Positions 42,285 through 47,049 of a DNA stretch of 47,049 bases are shown here, one piece after another. Position numbers and translations under genes: made by a program. Every line of letters starts with the position of its first letter. Within the stretch, counting starts at the first letter, position 1. Below the pieces are notes generated by a model that saw nothing but the letters and a program-made list of their open reading frames with translations, made no database searches and was not told the origin of the DNA. Source of the DNA: an uncultured Clostridia bacterium (lineage in GTDB: Bacteria > Bacillota > Clostridia > Oscillospirales > Ruminococcaceae); contig CANSRB010000006.1 of NCBI GenBank assembly GCA_947649285.1, forward strand, positions 1 to 47,049. The letters run 5' to 3'.

Positions 42285-42326
42285 AAAGCCAGGACTCCCG
42301 GTTTTTCCGGGGGTCTTGGCTTTTTT
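42285..42326 (+). terminator. Terminator after the DUF6440 gene
   Basis: AAAGCCAGGACTCCCGG pairs, with minor mismatches, with CCGGGGGTCTTGGCTTT around a TTTTT loop and ends in TTTTTT. It separates the small gene from the trkA pair. Confidence 0.85.
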
Positions 42327-42353
42327 ATGCCCTTCCGGCGCGGCCCCCAGCCC

Positions 42354-42382
42354 TTGACGTACATTGGATTTTGTGGTATAAA
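42354..42382 (+). promoter_or_regulatory. Promoter of the trkA-type pair
   Basis: TTGACG (42354-42359) and TATAAA (42377-42382) are 17 bases apart, about 62 bases before the first gene. Confidence 0.7.
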
Positions 42383-42444
42383 ACTGGTAGAATAGAAGAA
42401 ATTCAACAGATCAGGCGGCTGTCAGGCCGGGGGAGGTCAAAGCC

Positions 42445-43065
42445 ATGAATATATTGATAGTGGGATGCCGGAAGGTAGGTGCACGGCTGGCGGCTATGCT
42501 GGACCGGGAAGGGCATGATATTTCAATCGTGGATCAGGATGAACGCGCCTTTGAACGGCTGGACGAGGATTTTGAAGGGTTCAAAACCTGCGGGATCCCG
42601 ATTGACCAGGATGTCCTGCGGGAGGCCGGGATTGAAAATTGTGACGCGGTGGCCGCTGTAAGCCCGGATGATAATGTGAATATCATGGTCAGCGAGCTGG
42701 CGCGGGAGGTTTTTCATATCGATACGGTACTGGCGCGGATTTATGACCCGGATCGGGAAGCCGTGTTTTCCAATTTCGGCCTGCACACGATCTGCCCCAC
42801 GAATATGACGGTGGCCGCTGTGCGTTCGGCGCTTCTGGAAAAGGAACGCCCCCGTACCCTTAATCTGGCGGCGCATACCGTCGCTTTCCGCACCCTGCCG
42901 ACGCCGGCGCATCTGATTGGAGAGGATGTTTCCCGGGTGGATTTGGAGGAGAGCCAGAGCATTTTTGCGGTAGAGCATGGCGGCCATGGGATGGAACTGT
43001 ATCAGGGCCAGCAGATCGAGCTGGCGGCGGCGGATCAGATCGTGGTTGCTTCCCTGGTAGACTGA
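42445..43065 (+). CDS. TrkA-type potassium regulator with altered nucleotide motif
   Basis: A 206-residue protein with an RCK/TrkA_N Rossmann domain and a TrkA_C-like tail, the cytoplasmic gating subunit type of Trk/Ktr potassium uptake. The N terminus ILIVGCRKVG has Arg where the GxGxxG motif normally has its second Gly, and the later GDGT motif of the family reads GIPI. The acidic IVDQDE end of beta-2 is kept. NAD(H) or ATP binding may be weak. GGGGAGGT lies before the ATG. It is followed ten bases later by a second, canonical paralogue; no TrkH channel lies in the window. Confidence 0.87.
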   Translation: MNILIVGCRKVGARLAAMLDREGHDISIVDQDERAFERLDEDFEGFKTCGIPIDQDVLREAGIENCDAVAAVSPDDNVNIMVSELAREVFHIDTVLARIYDPDREAVFSNFGLHTICPTNMTVAAVRSALLEKERPRTLNLAAHTVAFRTLPTPAHLIGEDVSRVDLEESQSIFAVEHGGHGMELYQGQQIELAAADQIVVASLVD

Positions 43066-43075
43066 GGAGGGGCCT

Positions 43076-43762
43076 ATGGAAAAAAAGAAACAGCAGGCGT
43101 TGGAAATTATTGTAGTCGGCGGAGGAAAAATCGGGTTTTATCTGGCACGCACCCTTCTGGAGCATGGGCATCATCCGGCCTTGGTAGAAAGGGACCGCGC
43201 GGTCTGCAAACGTTTGGCCAACGCATTGGACGTCCCGGTTATCAGCGGGGATGGGACATCGGTAGATGTACTGGAGCAGGCGGGCGTAGCCGAATGCGAC
43301 GCGCTGATCGGAGTGACCGGACAGGATGAGGAAAACCTGGTTGCCTGCCAGCTGGCCAAGAAGCTTTTCAGTGTGCGGAAAACGATCGCCCGGGTGAATA
43401 ACCCCAAAAATGCGGATGTGATGCGGCGGCTAGGGGTAGATATTGTTATTTCGGCAACGGACAGTATCGCCCGCTTGTTGGAGCATGAGGTGGATACCGC
43501 CGGGCTCCGCCAGCTTACGGCGATCAATCAGGGGGAGGCTTCCATCTGTGAAACCCGGCTTCCGGCGGATTACCGGCTGAGCGGGAAGCGTCTCTCCGAG
43601 CTGGATATCCCCCAACGGGCGGTTATTATTTCCATCAACCGGCAGGGAAGCACCATCATTCCCCGCGGCGATACCCAGCTGCTTTCAGGGGATACGGTGA
43701 TCTTTATGGCCAAGAATGAAGCGCTCCATGAGGTGAAAGTCAAGCTGAAGCTGGAGGATTAA
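43076..43762 (+). CDS. TrkA-type potassium uptake regulator
   Basis: A 228-residue TrkA_N plus TrkA_C protein with a full nucleotide-binding motif IVVGGGKIG, acidic VERD, and GDGTSVDVLEQAG. It probably forms rings with itself or with the preceding paralogue and gates a membrane TrkH/KtrB encoded elsewhere. GAGGAGG lies before the ATG. Its TAA stop overlaps a family B element by two bases. Confidence 0.9.
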   Translation: MEKKKQQALEIIVVGGGKIGFYLARTLLEHGHHPALVERDRAVCKRLANALDVPVISGDGTSVDVLEQAGVAECDALIGVTGQDEENLVACQLAKKLFSVRKTIARVNNPKNADVMRRLGVDIVISATDSIARLLEHEVDTAGLRQLTAINQGEASICETRLPADYRLSGKRLSELDIPQRAVIISINRQGSTIIPRGDTQLLSGDTVIFMAKNEALHEVKVKLKLED

Positions 43763-43903
43763 TACGATTTCTTGATAAAAGATTAAAATCTTTTATCGTG
43801 GCGCACGAAGAAAAGTATTGACAACACTCTTGGCGGCTGCGCCGCCGGACCGCATTCTGCGGCTCCATAAAACGACTGCATCGTTTTATGGAGAATTCGT
43901 ATA
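43761..43903. repeat. Family B cloverleaf-like element, long copy 2
   Basis: It starts AATACGATTTCTTG and ends GAGAATTCGTATA, with inner hairpins GATAAAAGAT/ATCTTTTATC, GGCG/CGCC, CCGCA/TGCGG and CCATAAAACGA/TCGTTTTATGG. The outer termini pair as ATACGAaTTCT-like repeats. The stop codon of the second trkA gene (43760-43762) overlaps its first two bases. Confidence 0.85.
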
Positions 43904-43945
43904 AAGCATACGTTTCACATCATTATAAAAAGAGAGGGATTTTTT

Positions 43946-44896
43946 ATGAAGAGAAAGGACGATTTCCGCATTGTCACCTATTTTCCGGCCTGGGCTCCGG
44001 AACGGGCAGACCGGCTGCGCTATGATGTGCTGACTCATGTGATCTATGCGTTTGCCATCCCAACGGAGGAGGGCGGGCTGCTCCCGCTGGATCATGCCGA
44101 ATTTGCCAAGCGCCTGGTTGCGGAGGCACACGCGAACGATACCCTGATTTCCGTGGCGGTCGGCGGCTGGAGCTGGGAGGATATCCCGCTGGAGCCTACT
44201 TTTGTCAAGGCTACGGAAACGGATGAAAAGGTGGAAAAGCTTTCTGACGCGATTGTTGCGATGGTGGAGGAATACGGCTTTGACGGTGCGGATATGGACT
44301 GGGAACATCCCCGGGTCGCGGACGGCTCGGGAAAGCGGTATGAGAAGCTGATGCTCCGCCTGTCCGAGAAGCTCCACAGCAAGGGGAAATATTTGAGTGC
44401 GGCGGTCATCGGCGGGGTGGATGCGAACGGGAACCCCGGTGGGATTGATACCGGCGGGGCGGATGTCGGCAATGCGGCGATGGCCCAAAGCGAAGCGGTG
44501 CTGAGCTGCATCGACTGGTTGAACGTCATGGCGTATGACGGCCCGGGTGATCATCATGCTTCCTGGGAATATGCGCTGAACTCGACCCGGTTCTGGAAGG
44601 ATGTCCGTAAGATGCCGGCAGACCGGATTGCACTGGGCGTGCCTTTTTATGCGCAGGCGCCGGGTGGGAATTTCGACAATCTCAACCGGCTCTATCCGGA
44701 CGAGGCTTGGAAAGTGGATTTCATGGAAAAAGAGGGCCGGCGCTACTGCTATAATGGGATCCCGACCATTGAGCGCAAAACCCGGTATGCGAAAGAGCAT
44801 CTGGGCGGCATTATGATCTGGGAAGCCGGCGGCGATACGCTGGATGAGGAACGCAGCCTGCTGGCAGCGATCGGCCGGGCAGCAGATTCCATTTAA
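43946..44896 (+). CDS. GH18 family glycosidase, second copy
   Basis: A 316-residue TIM-barrel hydrolase of family 18. The catalytic signature reads FDGADMDWEHP with the acid Glu near 115; SVAVGGWSW and NVMAYDGPGDHH are other landmarks. It has no signal peptide or binding module. It is only distantly like the GH18 protein at 28917-29945 and closer to the chitinase D-like subgroup. AGAGGGA lies before the ATG. Substrate and location are unknown. Confidence 0.88.
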   Translation: MKRKDDFRIVTYFPAWAPERADRLRYDVLTHVIYAFAIPTEEGGLLPLDHAEFAKRLVAEAHANDTLISVAVGGWSWEDIPLEPTFVKATETDEKVEKLSDAIVAMVEEYGFDGADMDWEHPRVADGSGKRYEKLMLRLSEKLHSKGKYLSAAVIGGVDANGNPGGIDTGGADVGNAAMAQSEAVLSCIDWLNVMAYDGPGDHHASWEYALNSTRFWKDVRKMPADRIALGVPFYAQAPGGNFDNLNRLYPDEAWKVDFMEKEGRRYCYNGIPTIERKTRYAKEHLGGIMIWEAGGDTLDEERSLLAAIGRAADSI

Positions 44897-44977
44897 AGAG
44901 TACGGGATTCTGGAGAGCGGGGCTTCCTTTTATCGGGAAGCCCCGCTTGCCGGATACGGGAAATTTTTGCTGAAAAC

Positions 44978-44994
44978 TTCACAGACTGTTCACC
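44978..44994 (+). promoter_or_regulatory. Candidate PhoP-type box before the response regulator gene
   Basis: TTCACA (44978-44983) and TTCACC (44989-44994) are direct repeats with an 11-base period, like the TTHACA repeats bound by Bacillus PhoP. A perfect -10 TATAAT follows at 45015-45020, with no good -35. This suggests autoactivation by the encoded OmpR-type regulator, but the motif is short. Confidence 0.4.
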
Positions 44995-45014
44995 CCACAC
45001 CCGGGAAAATCCGG

Positions 45015-45020
45015 TATAAT
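45015..45020 (+). promoter_or_regulatory. -10 box of the OmpR-type two-component operon
   Basis: TATAAT with no matching -35 17 bases upstream, typical of an activator-dependent promoter. The start codon is about 185 bases away and a family B element lies between. Confidence 0.5.
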
Positions 45021-45040
45021 AGTAAACAACACGCAGGCTT

Positions 45041-45143
45041 TATACGAATTCTTTATAAAACGATGCAGTCGTTTTATAAAGCCGCAGAATGCGGTCCTGC
45101 GGCGTATCACGCCGCGATAATAAGATTTTAATCAATAGTATTA
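45041..45143. repeat. Family B cloverleaf-like element, short copy 2
   Basis: It starts TATACGAATTCTT and ends TAGTATTA, with inner hairpins TTTATAAAACGA/TCGTTTTATAAA, CCGCA/TGCGG and GCGGCG/CGCCGC. It lies within the probable mRNA leader of the OmpR-type regulator gene. No gene ends at its borders. Confidence 0.85.
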
Positions 45144-45204
45144 CTCGTTATGCCTAACTGAAAATTTGGACGGGAGCGCTGCTCCGGAAAGGATGGAACA
45201 ACTG

Positions 45205-45924
45205 ATGGCTGCTGAAAAAATTCTCGTTGTAGACGATGATAAAAATATCTGCGAACTGCTCCGTTTATATCTTGAAAAGGAAGGGTATAACGTCATTCTT
45301 TGCCATGACGGGCAGGAAGCGGTAGTAAAATTCAACGCGCTTTCGCCGGATCTTCTGCTGCTGGATATTATGCTTCCATCGCTGGACGGCTGGCAGGTCT
45401 GCCGGGAAATCCGGAAAAAATCCGATGTGCCGATTATTATGCTGACGGCCAAAGGAGAGACCTTTGACAAGGTGCTGGGGCTGGAGCTGGGCGCGGATGA
45501 TTATGTGGTCAAGCCCTTCGATACGAAAGAAGTGGTTGCCCGGATCAAGGCGGTGCTCCGCCGGATGTCGCAGTCTGTACAGGCGGAGGAAATCAAGGAA
45601 GTTTCTTATGATAAATTAGTCGTGAATATGACCCGTTATGAGCTGAAGGTCAACGGGAAGGTGGTGGATACCCCGCCGAAAGAGCTGGAGCTTTTGTTCC
45701 ATCTGGCCTCCAACCCGAACCGGGTGTATACGCGGGATCAGCTGCTCGATGAGGTTTGGGGCTTCGAATATTACGGGGATTCCCGCACGATTGACGTCCA
45801 TGTGAAGCGGCTCCGGGAAAAGCTGGAGGGCGTTTCGGACAAATGGACGCTGAAAACCGTTTGGGGTGTCGGGTATAAATTCGAGGTCAGCGACCAGGCG
45901 TTGGATGGGTCGGATACCAAATGA
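45205..45924 (+). CDS. OmpR/PhoP-family response regulator
   Basis: A 239-residue regulator. The receiver has VVDDDKN and the phosphorylated Asp54 in LLLDIMLP; a winged-helix DNA-binding domain follows from about 130, with PPKELELLFHLASNPNRVYTRDQLLDEVWGF and TIDVHVKRLREKL. The ATG at 45205 is preferred, about 11 bases after AAAGGA; another ATG at 45193 is too close to that site. It overlaps the kinase gene by four bases (ATGA). Confidence 0.94.
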   Translation: MAAEKILVVDDDKNICELLRLYLEKEGYNVILCHDGQEAVVKFNALSPDLLLLDIMLPSLDGWQVCREIRKKSDVPIIMLTAKGETFDKVLGLELGADDYVVKPFDTKEVVARIKAVLRRMSQSVQAEEIKEVSYDKLVVNMTRYELKVNGKVVDTPPKELELLFHLASNPNRVYTRDQLLDEVWGFEYYGDSRTIDVHVKRLREKLEGVSDKWTLKTVWGVGYKFEVSDQALDGSDTK

Positions 45925-47049
45925 GGATTGAACCAGTCAAGCGGCGGAGCGGGCTTCAGAAAAGCATTTTTTCCAAGTATTTCTCTGTGACCGCCTCGCT
46001 GGTCATTGCCAGCATTGTGATCCTGGGGGCGATTTTCCTGATCTTTGCTGCCCAGTATTTCAAAGAAGACAAATATACGCTGCTTCAGGATAATACCCGC
46101 CGGGCTGCGCTGGTGCTGGAGGAGAGCTACCGCGAGGAAAATATCCTGCGGGGGGATCTGACGGTTTCCTATCTGAGGCTGTTGAGTCAGACCATTAACG
46201 CGAATTTGTTTTTGACCGATTCCGTCGGTCAGACCCTTTACTGCACTGAAAAAAGCCCTTGCATCCATACGGGAAACCATGTCCCTGCGGCGATCCTGAA
46301 ACAGCTTGACCGTTTGGGCGAGTATTCCGAATTAGGGAAGATGGGCGGGATGTATGCCGACCGGTTTTATACCGTCGGCGTGCCGGTGAGTATGGATGGG
46401 GCCCGGCTGGGATATGTCTTTGCCTCGGTGCATGGCTCCACGGAGCAGCAGGGCTTTTTGACCGAGATGCTCAAAATGTTCCTGATCTCGGCGGTTGCCG
46501 TGCTGGCGGTCACCTTTATCGCGGTCTATTTCATTTCGATCCAGCTGGTAAAGCCGCTGCGGCAGATGTCGGCGGCGGCGCAGAAATTCGGCCGCGGGGA
46601 GCTGGACATCCGGCTGGAGGTGGACAGCTTTGACGAGATCGGCCAGCTGGCCATGGCGATGAACAATATGGCGCAGTCCCTTTCCACCCTGGAGGTTTCC
46701 CGCCGGAGCTTTGTGGCAAATATTTCCCATGAGCTGAAAACGCCGATGACCTCCATCTCCGGCTTTATTGACGGGATTCTGGACGGGACGATCCCGCCGG
46801 AAAAGCAAACCTACTACCTGACCATTGTTTCGGAGGAAACCAAGCGGCTTTCCCGGCTGGTCAAGAGTATGCTCAACCTGTCCCGGATTGAGGCCGGGGA
46901 AATGCAGATCAACCTGTCCAAGCTGAATCTGGTGGATGTCATCTGCCAGACGGTGTTTACCTTTGAACAACAAATTGAGAAGAAGAATCTGACCATCCTG
47001 GGGCTTGACCGGGAGAAGGTCATGGTGGAGGCCGACCCGGACCTGATCC
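45921..47049 (+). CDS. Sensor histidine kinase, cut by the window edge
   Basis: The first 376 residues of a membrane histidine kinase. A membrane segment (about 25-45) is followed by an outer sensing region (about 46-175), a second segment (about 180-205), a HAMP linker ending near 260, and the dimerisation/phosphoacceptor domain with SHELKTPMTSI (His270). The ATPase domain lies mainly beyond the window. It is the partner of the OmpR-type regulator, whose stop codon overlaps its ATG. The design fits PhoR/ResE-like kinases; the signal is unknown. Confidence 0.93.
   Translation, partial: MRIEPVKRRSGLQKSIFSKYFSVTASLVIASIVILGAIFLIFAAQYFKEDKYTLLQDNTRRAALVLEESYREENILRGDLTVSYLRLLSQTINANLFLTDSVGQTLYCTEKSPCIHTGNHVPAAILKQLDRLGEYSELGKMGGMYADRFYTVGVPVSMDGARLGYVFASVHGSTEQQGFLTEMLKMFLISAVAVLAVTFIAVYFISIQLVKPLRQMSAAAQKFGRGELDIRLEVDSFDEIGQLAMAMNNMAQSLSTLEVSRRSFVANISHELKTPMTSISGFIDGILDGTIPPEKQTYYLTIVSEETKRLSRLVKSMLNLSRIEAGEMQINLSKLNLVDVICQTVFTFEQQIEKKNLTILGLDREKVMVEADPDLI

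Noticed and set aside
42166..42444. Possible c-di-AMP riboswitch before the trkA pair
   Set aside because: The space is taken by a terminator and a sigma-A promoter, leaving about 55 bases of leader, too short for a ydaO-type riboswitch.
24105..45143. Family B hairpins as simple transcription terminators
   Set aside because: The hairpins are not followed by clean T-runs, and the copy at 24105 lies inside an operon that continues beyond it; shared termini indicate a repeat family.

Overview
The window reads as chromosome of a moderately GC-rich, endospore-forming Gram-positive anaerobe, most likely a gut Clostridia member (Oscillospiraceae-like; this is inference). Supporting signs are strong AGGAGG-type ribosome binding sites, TTG starts, dipicolinate synthase genes (dpaAB), a LevR-type sigma-54 activator beside rpoN, mannose-family PTS genes, GHKL/LytTR and OmpR two-component systems, and many structured intergenic repeats. 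No tRNA, rRNA, CRISPR array, transposase or phage gene was seen.

Layout. 1-4.5 kb: repeat-like DNA, a Vat/CatB-type acetyltransferase preceded by a short leader ORF and an SD-sequestering hairpin, and a 959-aa Hsp70-fold protein. 4.5-7.2 kb (minus): a truncated gene remnant and a GH92 mannosidase. 7.5-10.2 kb: murA, yycJ and rlmH. 10.3-14.1 kb: a DUF1266-like gene, then an ECF sigma / anti-sigma / two membrane protein module. 14.3-15.8 kb (minus): a PadR regulator and the membrane protein it probably controls. 15.8-20.1 kb (minus): rpoN and a LevR-type sigma-54 activator. 20.4-27.0 kb (plus): a PTS operon (EIIA, EIIB, EIIC, EIID, SIS-domain sugar-phosphate enzyme, dedicated HPr, HAD phosphatase, FAD oxidoreductase) behind a near-consensus -24/-12 promoter. 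27.2-30 kb (minus): dpaB, dpaA and a GH18 hydrolase. 30.4-38.2 kb: MATE transporter, YfhO-type membrane protein, a small membrane-anchored protein, an aminotransferase and trpS. 38.5-45 kb: ychF, an AgrC/AgrA-like pair followed by a DUF6440 gene with a candidate LytTR site, two TrkA-type proteins and a second GH18 protein. 45.2 kb to the end: an OmpR-type regulator and a sensor kinase cut by the window edge.

How the parts fit. The activator, rpoN and the PTS operon look like one sugar-responsive circuit. Its layout resembles the gfr (glucoselysine/fructoselysine) and dga (glucosaminate) systems of enterobacteria, but it carries its own HPr, in which the usual regulatory Ser46 is Arg, and a flavoprotein. 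The acetyltransferase leader has the layout of a translational attenuator. At least three families of palindromic repeats occur; in five of seven copies of the two best-defined families one end overlaps the TAA stop codon of a neighbouring gene, and other copies lie in mRNA leaders.
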